Assembly (NCBI GenBank): GCA_947647595.1
Contig: CANSKZ010000003.1
Span: forward strand, 62,001-126,000
Direction of reading: 5' to 3'
DNA: 64,000 nucleotides
Source: an uncultured Clostridium sp.
GTDB lineage: Bacteria > Bacillota > Clostridia > TANB77 > CAG-508
The notes under the pieces are model-generated. The model made no database searches. It worked only from the letters and a program-made list of their open reading frames with translations, and was not told the origin of the DNA. Each line of letters begins with the position of its first letter. Within the stretch, counting starts at the first letter, position 1. This document shows positions 38,654 through 48,466 of the stretch, in pieces. A program made the position numbers and the translations under genes.

Positions 38654-39208
38654 ATGAAGAAACTGAATGGAGAAAATAAGGAGAAAAGTGAATTCCAAAA
38701 ATATAAGTGTAAAATTGCAAGTGTGGAAGAAGTACTTACAAAAATGGATTATGAAATTTCGATACATCCAGACGATAAAAGATGGAAACTGTGGAAAGAA
38801 GAAGCAAAAAGTTTTTTAGAAAAGAAAAAAAGAATTTGCTATATAGGTATATTAGAAAAAACGATTATATGTGAGGCAACAGTAGCACTTTCTGAAGATG
38901 CAGCTCAAAATTTAGAGGATTTAATTGACGATAATACAGTTTATTTATTTGCGTTTAGAACATATGAAGAATATAGAAACAAAGGTTATTTTTCTAAATT
39001 ATATAAATTTATGGAAGAGGATTTGAAAAATAGAGGATATACAAGGTTTATATTAGGTGTTGAACCAACGGAGACTGAAAATTTAGAAATATATAAACAT
39101 TTTGGTTTTAGAAAATTTGTCAAAGAAGCCTACGAGAAAGAGCCTGTAATAGATGAAAAAACTGAGCCAGAAAAAGTTTTAGTGCATTATTATTTGAAAG
39201 AAGTTTGA
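38654..39208 (+). CDS. GNAT-family acetyltransferase
   Basis: 184 residues. The acetyl-CoA-binding part is visible as FRTYEEYRNKGYFSKLYKFM (R/Q-x-x-G-like) and the end LEIYKHFGFRKF is typical of GNAT enzymes. Located within the SUF operon, though nothing links it to iron-sulfur work. The ribosome site is weak. Substrate unknown. Confidence 0.75.
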   Translation: MKKLNGENKEKSEFQKYKCKIASVEEVLTKMDYEISIHPDDKRWKLWKEEAKSFLEKKKRICYIGILEKTIICEATVALSEDAAQNLEDLIDDNTVYLFAFRTYEEYRNKGYFSKLYKFMEEDLKNRGYTRFILGVEPTETENLEIYKHFGFRKFVKEAYEKEPVIDEKTEPEKVLVHYYLKEV

Positions 39209-39229
39209 GTGATTCAAGAAGGAGTAAAA

Positions 39230-39832
39230 ATGAAACTAGGAATTGATATTGATGATACAACAGTTGATTTAGCAAATGTGATGTTAAAATATGCAGAAAA
39301 ATTTGATAGAGAAGTTTTAGGAAGAAAAGGGATAAATGGAAATTTTGGAGAGATACCAAATCGTTACTATTTGGAAGCTTTGTTTGGCTGGACGCAGAAA
39401 GAAAAATATGCTTTTTTTAATGCTTATTATAAAAATGTTTTGGAGGAATGTATTCCTTTGGAAAATTCGGCAGAAACGATTCGAAAATTAAAAGAAGAGG
39501 GAAACGAAATCTATTTTATTACAGCAAGATTGAATGGAATTCCCAATTGTGATGCAGAAAATATCACAAAAATGACATTGGAAAAAAATAATATTCCTTA
39601 CAACCAATTAATTATGAATGCGAAACATAAATTGCAATTTTGTATAAAACATGAGATTTCAATTTTTATGGATGATAGTTTTGACACCTGCAAAGAATTA
39701 GAAGAAAACGGCATCAAGACTTTTTTGATGACAACAAAAATGAATCAAAATATTAAAACAGGAAAGATGGAAAGAGTGGCGAATTGGAAGGAAGCTTATG
39801 AAAAAATCAAATTATTTTTAAGAAAGGATTGA
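39230..39832 (+). CDS. HAD-like phosphatase (5'-nucleotidase type)
   Basis: 200 residues. LGIDIDDTTVDL is the HAD nucleophile motif, YFITARLNG motif II, and IFMDDSFDTC motif IV; close to the NT5C/YqfW-like uncharacterised nucleotidases. Start at 39230 after GAAGGAG. Three bases separate it from sufS. Confidence 0.75.
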   Translation: MKLGIDIDDTTVDLANVMLKYAEKFDREVLGRKGINGNFGEIPNRYYLEALFGWTQKEKYAFFNAYYKNVLEECIPLENSAETIRKLKEEGNEIYFITARLNGIPNCDAENITKMTLEKNNIPYNQLIMNAKHKLQFCIKHEISIFMDDSFDTCKELEENGIKTFLMTTKMNQNIKTGKMERVANWKEAYEKIKLFLRKD

Positions 39833-39835
39833 AAG

Positions 39836-41051
39836 ATGAACGTAAAACAAGATTTTCCGATTTTACAAAATCACAAAATTACCTATTTAGATAGCGGGGC
39901 AACCACGCAGAAGCCAATTCAGGTGATAAACGCAGTAAAGAATTTTTATGAAAAACAAAATGCAAATCCGCATCGTGGTGCGTATTCTTTAAGCATGGAA
40001 GCGACGCAAAATTATGAAAATACACGTGATAAAATTGCCCAATTTATAAATGCGAAACACACAGAGGAAATTATTTTTTCCAAAAATGCAACAGAAGCTT
40101 TGAATTTAATTAGTTATTCTTATGGCATGGAAAATCTGAAAAAAGATGACGAAATCGTGCTTTCGATTATGGAGCATCATTCGAATTTAGTGCCTTGGCA
40201 GAAGATTTCGAAAGTCACAGGTAGTCAATTAAATTATATGTATATAAATGATGATTTTGAGTTATCAGAGGAAGAAATGGAAAAGAAAATTACGGATAAA
40301 ACGAAGATTGTTGGAATTACGCATGTTTCAAATGTTTTAGGAACCATTAATCCTGTGAAAAAAATCATTGAATTGGCACATAAAAAGGGAGCGATTGTTG
40401 TTGTCGATGCTTCGCAGAGTATTCCGCATATGAAAATTGATGTACAAGATTTAGATGCTGATTTTTTAGTATTTTCAGGACATAAAATGTTGGCTCCACT
40501 TGGAATTGGTGTTTTGTATGGAAAACGTGATTTGCTAAATCAGATGAATCCATTTTTAATGGGTGGTGATATGATAGAATATGTTTATGAGCAAGAAACA
40601 ACGTTTGCACCATTGCCCAATAAATTTGAGGCTGGAACCCAAAATGTAGAAGGCGTTATTGGTTTGGGGGCTGCGATTGATTATATTGAAAAAATGGGAT
40701 ATGATACTATACAACAAATTGAAAAAGAAGTGATTGCTTATGCGAAACAAGAATTGTCAAAATTGGATTATGTGACATTGTATTTGACATCAAATGAAGA
40801 GCATCATTCAGGTGTGATTTCATTTAATTTGAATGGTATTCATCCACATGATGTGGCTAGTATTTTGGATTCTGAAGGAGTTTGTGTACGTTCACGGAAA
40901 CCATTGTGCACAACCATTAATGAGATTTCTTGGTGTTGATTCGACTTGTCGAGCGAGTTTTTATTTTTATAATACGAAGGAAGATGTAGACAGATTAATA
41001 GTAGCTTTAAAGAAAGCTTATGGAATGTTTCAAAAGTATATAAAAGAATAA
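39836..41051 (+). CDS. sufS: Cysteine desulfurase SufS, CGG +1 frameshift
   Basis: 404 residues after the shift at 40895. PLP enzyme that takes sulfur from cysteine for cluster assembly. LDSGATTQKP, FSGHKMLAPLGIG (PLP lysine), and, created by the shift, VRSGNHCAQPLM with the catalytic Cys. Zero-frame translation ends at 40939 just before a functional active-site loop, so the shift decides activity. Confidence 0.95.
40895..40897 (+). other. +1 frameshift site: TCA|C|GGA beside the SufS catalytic Cys
   Basis: Codon 354 is CGG; the catalytic Cys follows three residues later in the shifted frame (Gly-Asn-His-Cys). Zero frame stops at TGA 40937-40939. Confidence 0.92.
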
Positions 41052-41063
41052 GGGAGAGTTTAA

Positions 41064-42227
41064 ATGGAGAAACAAAGGTTAAAAAAGAATATTTTATTTA
41101 TCTTATTAATTGGAATAGAAGGAATGGCTTTTGGATTAATTGATTGGGATAGCGTAATATCTGATTTGTTATATATTCAACATAATAATAAATTACTGAT
41201 TGCTATTATTGGTGCTAATATTGGAGTAGCAAAATTAGTTGCAACTTTAATTTGTATATATATAAATGATTCGAGAAAGCCCAATAAGGTTTTTATAATA
41301 TGTGTTATTTTAACCGCAATTGGAGCAGTATTAGTAGGAATTGCCTATCAATTCAATTATATTATTTTATTTTCAATATTGTATGTAATGGAGATTGTTG
41401 TGTTAGAAATTTATTCGGGATATCATTATGCGTATGTATATAATTCATTACCAGATGAATTAGCAACAGAAGTTCATTCTAAAAGAATATCAGTTTTTAA
41501 AATAACGTTTATGATTGGAATTGGAATAGCAGGTTTTTTAACGACAAAATTTATTCAGAATACCATGTTTCTAGTAACCATTTTAAGTGCAATAATTTTT
41601 TTATTACTGATAGTATTCATAACACAAGTGCAAAATTGTCCAAAAGCGCAAAAGAAAGATGGGATTAAGTTAAGAGAGAAATTAGATTTAAGAAGATATA
41701 CCAACTATTACAAAAGTTGGCTGGTAACAAGATTCTTAGGAAAATTTGCTTTAACATCGTTAATTGTATTAATTTCTATAATAGCAATTGATTACAAAAT
41801 GAATTTACTCTTTTTAAAAAGTTTTAAAACAATAGCATGGTTTTTTAGTGGTATTGGTTTCTGGTTTTCTGCTTATTTGATTAAAAGTAAAATGATTGTA
41901 AAAGGCGATATTTTTTGCAAAAGTATAATTGCAATTTTGATCGTAATTTCATTTTTTACCCCTTACGCTATTTATGCGATTATATTGTTAAATGGCTGTT
42001 TGAATCCATTTAATACAATGTCAAATTTTACAATGCTACAAATGGATGAAGATGAGATAAATGTTGCACAAAAGGAATTAATGATTAATTTATTTAGTTA
42101 TTTTTCAGGGATACTTTCCTCTTACATATTACTGAATATAGATGTTAATCTTGCTTTAATTATTACAGTTATAATATTGATGATGAGTGTTATGAACGAG
42201 ATAAAATTGTATAAAATCAAAAGTTAA
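41064..42227 (+). CDS. MFS-like multi-span membrane protein
   Basis: 387 residues with about 11-12 hydrophobic segments from residue 7 to the end, in two halves split by a charged loop near residues 190-215, as in major facilitator transporters. It sits between sufS and sufU, spaced 12 and 13 bases, so it is co-transcribed with them. Substrate unknown. Confidence 0.7.
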   Translation: MEKQRLKKNILFILLIGIEGMAFGLIDWDSVISDLLYIQHNNKLLIAIIGANIGVAKLVATLICIYINDSRKPNKVFIICVILTAIGAVLVGIAYQFNYIILFSILYVMEIVVLEIYSGYHYAYVYNSLPDELATEVHSKRISVFKITFMIGIGIAGFLTTKFIQNTMFLVTILSAIIFLLLIVFITQVQNCPKAQKKDGIKLREKLDLRRYTNYYKSWLVTRFLGKFALTSLIVLISIIAIDYKMNLLFLKSFKTIAWFFSGIGFWFSAYLIKSKMIVKGDIFCKSIIAILIVISFFTPYAIYAIILLNGCLNPFNTMSNFTMLQMDEDEINVAQKELMINLFSYFSGILSSYILLNIDVNLALIITVIILMMSVMNEIKLYKIKS

Positions 42228-42240
42228 AGGAGAAAAATCG

Positions 42241-42708
42241 ATGGAAGATTTAAATGATATTTATAATGACTTAATCATGGAACACAGCATGAATTCTTAT
42301 AATAAGAAGAAATTGGCACAATGTGATTTTTGCGAAATGGGACATAATCCGAATTGTGGAGATGAAATATCATTAGAGCTGAAACTAAATGGCAATTTGA
42401 TAGAAGATATGGCATTTACAGGGCATGGCTGTGCGATATCGCAAGCATCAACATCCGTTATGATTGATACATTAAAAGGAAAAACAGTAGAACAAGCCCA
42501 AGAAATCATAAAAACATTTATAGATATGATAAAAAGAGAAGAAACAGACGAAGAAAATTTGAAAAGATTAGAAGATGCGATTGCTTTTCGTAATGTTTCA
42601 AACATGCCAGCAAGAGTAAAATGTGCATTACTAGCTTGGCACACAATAGAAGATATGTTAAATAAAAAGGAAAATGGAGGAACAAGCAAAATTAATTGCT
42701 GTCAGTAA
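42241..42708 (+). CDS. sufU: SufU-type sulfur acceptor
   Basis: 155 residues, IscU fold. Cysteines in NPNCGDEISL, GHGCAISQAS and RVKCALLAW are the three zinc/sulfur ligands of SufU, which accepts persulfide from SufS in Gram-positive bacteria. An additional CDFCEMGH precedes the first. Followed three bases later by mnmA. Confidence 0.92.
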   Translation: MEDLNDIYNDLIMEHSMNSYNKKKLAQCDFCEMGHNPNCGDEISLELKLNGNLIEDMAFTGHGCAISQASTSVMIDTLKGKTVEQAQEIIKTFIDMIKREETDEENLKRLEDAIAFRNVSNMPARVKCALLAWHTIEDMLNKKENGGTSKINCCQ

Positions 42709-42711
42709 AAC

Positions 42712-43752
42712 ATGAAAAATAAAAAAGTATTATTAGGTATGAGCGGAGGAGTGGATAGCTCAGTTTCGGCTCTGCTCTTGAAGGAACAAGGATATGAAGT
42801 GATTGGTATCACATTGGAATTATGGGAGGAAAATGAGGCTTGTCATACAGAAGCCAAAAGCATCTGTGATTGCATAGGAATTTCCCATGTTACATATAAT
42901 GGAAAAGAACAATTTAAAACTCATGTTATCCAAGATTTTATGGATTGTTATGCCAACTGTAAAACACCCAATCCTTGTATTGAATGTAACAAATATATGA
43001 AATTTGGTGTTATGTGGGAAAAAGCCAAAGAACTTGGGTGTGACTATATTGCAACAGGTCATTATGCCAAAACAGAATATAGTGAAAAATACAATAGATG
43101 GGTTTTGAAAAAGTCGAATAATGAAAAAAAGGACCAAAGCTATGTTTTATGGACCATGCCAAAACAATTGATAGAACACGTGTTGTTTCCACTTGCGGAT
43201 TTTGAAACCAAAGATGAAATTCGTGAAATTGCCCAAAAAAATAATTTACAAGTTGCCAGTAAGCCAGATAGTGAAGACATTTGTTTTATACCAGATGGGA
43301 ATTATAAAAAATTCCTAGAAAATCATTCCAACCTAAAACCAAAAGCAGGCAATATTGTGAATGCAAAAGGACAAATTTTGGGAACGCATACAGGTTTATA
43401 CAATTATACCATTGGACAGCGAAAAGGGCTTGGCATTTCCAATCCAGTTCCCTTATTTGTTTTGGGATTTAATAAAGTTAAAAACGAAGTAATTGTTGGA
43501 GAAGAAAAAGAATTATACCAAAAAGAAATTATAGTGGAAGCAATCAATTTATTATTGGTGGATGAAATAGAAGAGATGAAAGTCCAAGTGAAGACACGCT
43601 ATTCTTCGAAAGTAGCCAATGCGCTAATCAAGCAAGAAGGAAATCAGATAAGAGTAATTTTTGAAGAACCACAAAGAGCAATTACGCCAGGACAATCAGC
43701 CGTATTTTATAAAGATGATATGGTGCTTGGTGGTGGAAAAATTGTAACCTAA
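42712..43752 (+). CDS. mnmA: tRNA-specific 2-thiouridylase MnmA
   Basis: 346 residues. It thiolates U34 of tRNA-Lys, -Glu and -Gln. PP-loop GMSGGVDSSVSA, NPCIECN (catalytic Cys), and KPDSEDICFIPDGNY with the second Cys region. It lies directly after sufS/sufU, which suggests that SufS is its sulfur source. Confidence 0.95.
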   Translation: MKNKKVLLGMSGGVDSSVSALLLKEQGYEVIGITLELWEENEACHTEAKSICDCIGISHVTYNGKEQFKTHVIQDFMDCYANCKTPNPCIECNKYMKFGVMWEKAKELGCDYIATGHYAKTEYSEKYNRWVLKKSNNEKKDQSYVLWTMPKQLIEHVLFPLADFETKDEIREIAQKNNLQVASKPDSEDICFIPDGNYKKFLENHSNLKPKAGNIVNAKGQILGTHTGLYNYTIGQRKGLGISNPVPLFVLGFNKVKNEVIVGEEKELYQKEIIVEAINLLLVDEIEEMKVQVKTRYSSKVANALIKQEGNQIRVIFEEPQRAITPGQSAVFYKDDMVLGGGKIVT

Positions 43753-43770
43753 GAAAGGAAGGTTTAAAGA

Positions 43771-46300
43771 ATGAAAAAAGCAGAATTTGACATTCAAGGA
43801 ATGACTTGCAGTAGCTGTCAATCTCATGTAGAAAAGGCAGTTTGTAAGTTAGAGGGAACGAAAAAAGTAAATGTTAATTTATTATCCAATCAGATGAAGC
43901 TTGAATACGATGAAAATCTTCTTAACCAAGAAAGCATTATAAAGGCCATAGTAGATGCTGGCTATGGCGCAACAATAGCAGGGCAAAACGAAAAAAACAA
44001 AGATAAAACTAAAGCAGAAAAAGAAGACAACAATAGCCTAAAATCCATGAAACATCGCTTGCTAATTTCGATTATTTTTTGGATTCCATTGATGTATATT
44101 GCGATGTATCATATGTTTTACGAATGGTTTGGATTGCCGATTCCGCAGGTGATAATGCATTTGTTTCATGGAACAGAAAATGCAATTACGTTTGGATTTA
44201 CACAATTTTTATTGTTGTTGCCAATTATGTATGTCAATCGCAATTATTTTAGCAGTGGATTTAAAAAGTTGATGAAACGAATGCCCAATATGGATTCATT
44301 AATTGCAATGGGAAGTTCAGCTGCCATTGTTTATGGAATATATGCCATATTTATGATTGGTTATGGTTTAGGACATCAGCAAATGGAATTGGTAGAACGT
44401 TTTTCCATGGACTTATATTTTGAATCAGCAGGAACAATTCTTACTTTGATTACAGTTGGTAAATTTTTAGAAGCAAAATCAAAGGGAAAAACAGGTGACG
44501 CCATTCGCAAATTAATGAATTTAGCTCCCAAAACAGCAACGGTTTTGCGAGATGACAAAGAAATTGAAATCGAAATCGACGAAATTTTAGTAGGAGATAT
44601 TATTCTCATAAAACCGGGTGGCAGTATTCCTGTAGATGGTGTAATTGTGGAAGGCAGTTCAGCAGTTGACCAAGCGAGCATAACAGGGGAAAGTATTCCA
44701 GTTGAAAAAAGTGTGGGTGATATGGTTATTTCAGGAACCATTAATAAAAACGGTTCATTTAAAATGAGAGCAACGAAAGTTGGAAAAGATACAACCCTTT
44801 CACAAATTATAACATTAGTAGAAGAGGCAGGAAATTCAAAAGCACCAATTGCAAGATTGGCAGATAAAGTGAGTGGCATTTTTGTTCCTTGCGTGATAAC
44901 GATTGCAGTATTAGCAACGATTTTTTGGCTATTGCAAGGACAGAGTTTTGAGTTTGCACTTAGTATTGGGATTGCAGTTTTGGTGATTTCGTGTCCATGT
45001 GCATTGGGATTGGCGACGCCAGTTGCAATTATGGTGGGAACAGGAAAATCGGCGGAAAATGGAATTTTAATAAAATCAGCAGAAAGTTTGGAATTATTAC
45101 ACCAAGTAAATACAATTATTCTAGATAAAACAGGAACGATTACAACCCGGAAAACCAAAAGTGATGGATAGTATTTGCTTAATCGAGGAAAATAAATTAT
45201 GGCAAGTCGCAGGAAGTTTGGAGCAAAATTCAGAGCATCCTTTGGCAGAAGCAATTTTAGAAATGGCAAAACAAAAGGAAATCGATTTTTTGAAGGTAGA
45301 GGAATTTAGCGGTATTTCAGGTAGAGGTGTAAAAGGGAAAATAGAAGGCAAAATCTATTTTGGTGGAAATATTGCATTGATGAAAGAAAACGGAATTGAC
45401 ACGAAAAGGATAGAAGAGCAAACAGAAAAGTTTTTAGCACAAGGAAAAACGGTTTTATATTTTGCAGATGAAGAAAAAATAATGGGAGCTATTAGTGTTG
45501 CAGATAGCATTAAAGAAAGCAGTTTATCAGCCATTCAAGAAATGAAAAACAGAAAATTAGAAGTGGTTATGCTCACAGGAGATAATCATATTGTGGCAGA
45601 ATCCATGGGAAAAATTTTAGGGATAGATAAAGTAATTGCGGAAGTTTTACCACAGGATAAAGAAAAAGAAGTTCAAAAAGTGCAAGAGCAAGGTAAAAAA
45701 GTAGCATTTGTGGGAGATGGAATTAATGATAGTCCAGCATTGGTAAGAGCAGATGTTGGTTTAGCGATTGGCTCTGGAACCGATATTGCGATTGATTCAG
45801 CAGATGTTGTTTTAATGAAAAATAGTTTGCAAGATGTTGTGAGTGCAATTGATTTAAGTAAAGCAGTTATACGAAATATCAAGATGAATTTATTTTGGGC
45901 GTTTTTCTATAATTGTGTTGGAATTCCAATTGCGGCTGGTGTATTTTACTTAGGTTGGGGCTTCAAATTGAATCCTATGATTGGGGCAGCAGCGATGAGT
46001 TTAAGTTCTGTATGTGTTGTAATAAATGCATTAAGATTAAGGAAATTTAAGCCTGAAGCTAAATCAAAATATGATAAGATAAAAAAGGAGGAAAAAGTAA
46101 TGACAAAAATAATTTTAATTGAAGGAATGCAATGTAATCATTGCAAAATGAGCGTGGAAAAGGCATTGAGTGGGATGGATGGTGTGACAAAAGTGGAAGT
46201 GGATTTGGAAGGAAAAAAGGCGACGATTGAATCAACCGAAGAAATTAGTGAAAGTGAAATTAAAGAAGTAATTGAAGAAGCAGGATTTCAAATTAAATAA
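43771..46300 (+). CDS. copA: Copper-type P1B ATPase with HMA domains at both ends, CGG +1 frameshift
   Basis: 842 residues after the shift at 45148. N-terminal HMA domain (GMTCSSCQ), eight membrane segments with the SCPCALGLA metal site, phosphorylation loop DKTGTITTGKP restored by the shift, GDGINDSPAL hinge, and a second HMA domain (GMQCNHCK) at the C-terminus. Exports Cu(I) or a similar ion. Zero frame stops at 45171, eight codons after the CGG, leaving an enzyme without the ATP-binding domain. The C-terminal HMA has its own ribosome site (see 46100). Confidence 0.92.
45148..45150 (+). other. +1 frameshift site: ACC|C|GGA after the CopA phosphorylation Asp
   Basis: Codon 460 is CGG, eight codons after the phosphorylated Asp. 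Skipping C gives Thr-Gly-Lys-Pro-Lys-Val, the conserved end of the DKTGT loop. Zero frame stops at 45169-45171. Confidence 0.92.
46100..46300 (+). CDS. CopZ-like chaperone from an internal start in copA
   Basis: An ATG at 46100 lies in frame within copA, nine bases after a perfect AAGGAGG, and begins the 66-residue HMA domain with GMQCNHCK. A free copper chaperone could be made alongside the fused form. The preceding linker (KYDKIKKEEKV) looks like former intergenic DNA in which a stop codon was lost. Confidence 0.5.
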   Translation: MTKIILIEGMQCNHCKMSVEKALSGMDGVTKVEVDLEGKKATIESTEEISESEIKEVIEEAGFQIK

Positions 46301-46318
46301 AATATTTTATATGAAAGA

Positions 46319-46359
46319 CAAAAACATTTGCCATTTTACTGGCAAATGTTTTGTTTTTT
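46319..46359. terminator. Terminator after copA
   Basis: AAAACATTTGCCA / TGGCAAATGTTTT stem with T-run. Confidence 0.85.
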
Positions 46360-46382
46360 CAGGAACTTTATTTTTCTAGCTG

Positions 46383-46781
46383 TTAATGGCAACCAGAACA
46401 AGGGCAACAGTGAAAGTTTTCAGCGTCTAATTTGGCCTGAATTTCAGCCGCTTTGTTTAAAATTGCAATGGATTTTTCTGTTAATACGAGGTTGTTTCCG
46501 TTTTGTGTAACCAAATCATTGCTTAATAAATCTTGTACGCCGTAATTTTTGTGCGAGAAGATTTTTTCAACATCTTCCGTTGCTATCGTGTCTAAAATTT
46601 TGGGGTTACTTTTTTTAATAGCTTCTTCACTCTCGTAATCGCCGGAGCATAAGCCTAATTTGGTGTAGAGAGCAAAAACCAAAAAGTCCATTAAATCATC
46701 TTTAATGCCATGTTCCTCAGCAGCAGGGGATAATGTGAATCCACGTCCTCTTAGCCGTAAATCTTGTACTCTTAGTTCCAT
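46383..46781 (-). CDS. Hypothetical helical protein with Cys-rich tail; contains sense CGG
   Basis: 132 residues, not recognised. Mostly helical, ending in HCCPCSGCH, which could bind a metal; it faces copA. The start at 46781 is fixed by AGGAGG seven bases upstream. Codon 9 is CGG (46757-46755) and must be read as an amino acid, because a +1 shift there would meet TAA at once. One of only three such codons found in the window. Confidence 0.65.
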   Translation of the reverse strand: MELRVQDLRLRGRGFTLSPAAEEHGIKDDLMDFLVFALYTKLGLCSGDYESEEAIKKSNPKILDTIATEDVEKIFSHKNYGVQDLLSNDLVTQNGNNLVLTEKSIAILNKAAEIQAKLDAENFHCCPCSGCH

Positions 46782-46880
46782 AAATATACCTCCTAAATTT
46801 TATTGTATGGTATCAACGAGTTTCTATATATTCATTATATAAAAATTTTATGTAAATGTCAATATTATATAATTTAAAAA

Positions 46881-46910
46881 TTGACATAAAAATGCAAAAG
46901 ATGTTATAAT
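46881..46910 (+). promoter_or_regulatory. Promoter for tcdA
   Basis: TTGACA at 46881 and TATAAT at 46905, 18-base spacer. Confidence 0.65.
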
Positions 46911-46971
46911 AATAATCGGATAAGACATTGTACACAAGCCATTTATAATAAGTAAAAAATAGGAGAAAAAA

Positions 46972-47651
46972 ATGCAAAATCAATTTTCAAGAACGGAAAG
47001 TTTAATTGGAAAAAAAGGAATTGAAAAATTACAAAACACAAAAGTTGCAATTTTTGGAATTGGTGGAGTGGGCTCTTATGTAGTGGAAGCTTTGAGTAGA
47101 GCTGGCATTCGGCAATTTTGTTTTGGTGGATAAGGATGAAGTGGATAGAACCAATCTAAATCGACAAATCATTGCGACAACTAAAACGATTGGAAAGCCA
47201 AAAGTAAAGATTGCGAAAGAACGTATTTTAGAAATTAATCCAGAAGCTAAAGTAGAGATTTTTCAAGAATTTTTTGGCCCAGAAACTTCAGGGATTTTAG
47301 ATGAAACATTGGATTATATTGTAGATTGTGTGGATACAGTTACTGCAAAAATCGAATTAGTAGTACGAGCCAAAGAATTGAAAATTCCTATTATTTCGAG
47401 TATGGGAACGGGGAATAAATTAGACCCTACAAAGTTTGAAGTAACAGATATTTATAAAACCAGTGTGTGCCCATTAGCTAAAGTCATGCGAAAAGAATTG
47501 AAAGCAAGAAATATTAAGGGGTTAAAAGTGGTTTATTCTAAGGAAGAACCGATTAAGTTAGAAAGTCAAACCATTCGGAAGTGTATCATTTGTGCCATCT
47601 GTAGCAGGATTGGTGATGGCAGGTGAGGTTGTGAGGGACAGGCTGAATTGA
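46972..47651 (+). CDS. tcdA: tRNA cyclic t6A dehydratase-like E1 protein, two CGG +1 frameshifts
   Basis: 225 residues after shifts at 47110 and 47576. ThiF/MoeB-fold ATP-using enzyme; TcdA cyclises t6A at A37 of tRNA. Repaired text reads FGIGGVGSYVVEALSRAGIGNFVLVDKDEVD in outline, with NLNRQI, and near the end TIGSVSFVPSVAGLVMAGEVV, a TcdA hallmark. Both breaks must be bridged for a whole protein; zero frame stops at 47131, the second at 47624. The usual C-terminal Cys is absent in this short end. Confidence 0.9.
47110..47112 (+). other. +1 frameshift site: ATT|C|GGC in TcdA (first)
   Basis: Codon 47 is CGG; zero frame stops at TAA 47131. Skipping C restores Gly-Asn-Phe-Val-Leu-Val-Asp, the nucleotide-binding strand. 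Confidence 0.88.
47576..47578 (+). other. +1 frameshift site: ATT|C|GGA in TcdA (second)
   Basis: In frame after the first shift; unshifted reading stops at TGA 47624. Skipping C gives Gly-Ser-Val-Ser-Phe-Val-Pro-Ser and the gene ends at TGA 47649. Confidence 0.88.
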
Positions 47652-47813
47652 CATTTTATGTAAAATATGATACAATAAAATAAATAAGTTTATCTTATTA
47701 AAGATGTAATTACATTTTATAAAAGGAGGGAAAAATCTACTTTAGGATACAACATAAGTAAAATTGCCATACAGATAAATAAAAATAATGTTCAATAATA
47801 GGAGGAAATAAAA

Positions 47814-48359
47814 ATGGTAATGAACAAACTAGAAAGTTTAGAAACAAATATGGAGTGGGTGCTAAATTTCGTATCCAAACGATATGGGCAAAAATTGACA
47901 CAACAGCAACTTCATATTGCCCTTACTCTTATAGAAAAAGAAGAGAGAGAGATTTTTGAGGCATATTGGGGAATGTTCGATGGAGTACACTGTTCGTCGT
48001 TTTCGCAGTTAGATAAAAAGCTTGGAAAAAAGGGAACGGAACGGCTTTATTCTCAGGCTTTAAGAAAATTGGGGAGCATGCTCTATGATTTAAGAAATGT
48101 AGAGTTTTTCCAGAACTGCGAGAATCTTGACCCGGAAACTTCGGGAGAACTCTGGAGAGTTATCTTCGCAGAACCTGAAGTGGAGACGCCGATTGAAGAA
48201 ATAAAATTTTCCAGAGTGACTTATTGTTGCTTGAAGCGAAGTGGAATTGACACGGTAGAAGATTTTATGAGGGTTTCTAAAAATGAATTGGTGGAAATCT
48301 TCGGCAGTGAAAAACGAATAAAAGAGTCTCTTAGAATGCAAAAGAAGTTAGCTAAATAG
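47814..48359 (+). CDS. Hypothetical protein with helix-hairpin C-terminus; contains sense CGG
   Basis: 181 residues. The C-terminal 60 (EIKFSRVTYCCLKRSGIDTVEDFMRV) resembles the RNA polymerase alpha C-terminal/helix-hairpin-helix fold; the N-terminal half has a sigma-like helical pattern with KGTERLYSQALRKL. In-frame CGG at 48042 is read as Arg there; a +1 shift would stop within seven codons. Base composition is higher in GC and codon use differs from neighbours, suggesting later acquisition. AGGAGG precedes the start. Confidence 0.65.
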   Translation: MVMNKLESLETNMEWVLNFVSKRYGQKLTQQQLHIALTLIEKEEREIFEAYWGMFDGVHCSSFSQLDKKLGKKGTERLYSQALRKLGSMLYDLRNVEFFQNCENLDPETSGELWRVIFAEPEVETPIEEIKFSRVTYCCLKRSGIDTVEDFMRVSKNELVEIFGSEKRIKESLRMQKKLAK

Positions 48360-48371
48360 AAGATTTTTTTC

Positions 48372-48405
48372 AAGTGGCAAATGTGGTTGCATTTGCCACT
48401 TTTTC
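48372..48405 (+). terminator. Terminator
   Basis: AAGTGGCAAATG / CATTTGCCACTT stem followed by TTTT. Confidence 0.85.
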
Positions 48406-48466
48406 ATGCTAAATGCATATTGAAAAAATAGAAAATTTGTTGTATGCTATGAATAAAGGAGTTTTT

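Noticed and set aside
40895..40939. SufS end (…ISWC then stop) as a genuine shorter SufS
   Set aside because: It would lack the catalytic Cys loop and the C-terminal domain, both of which follow intact in the +1 frame.
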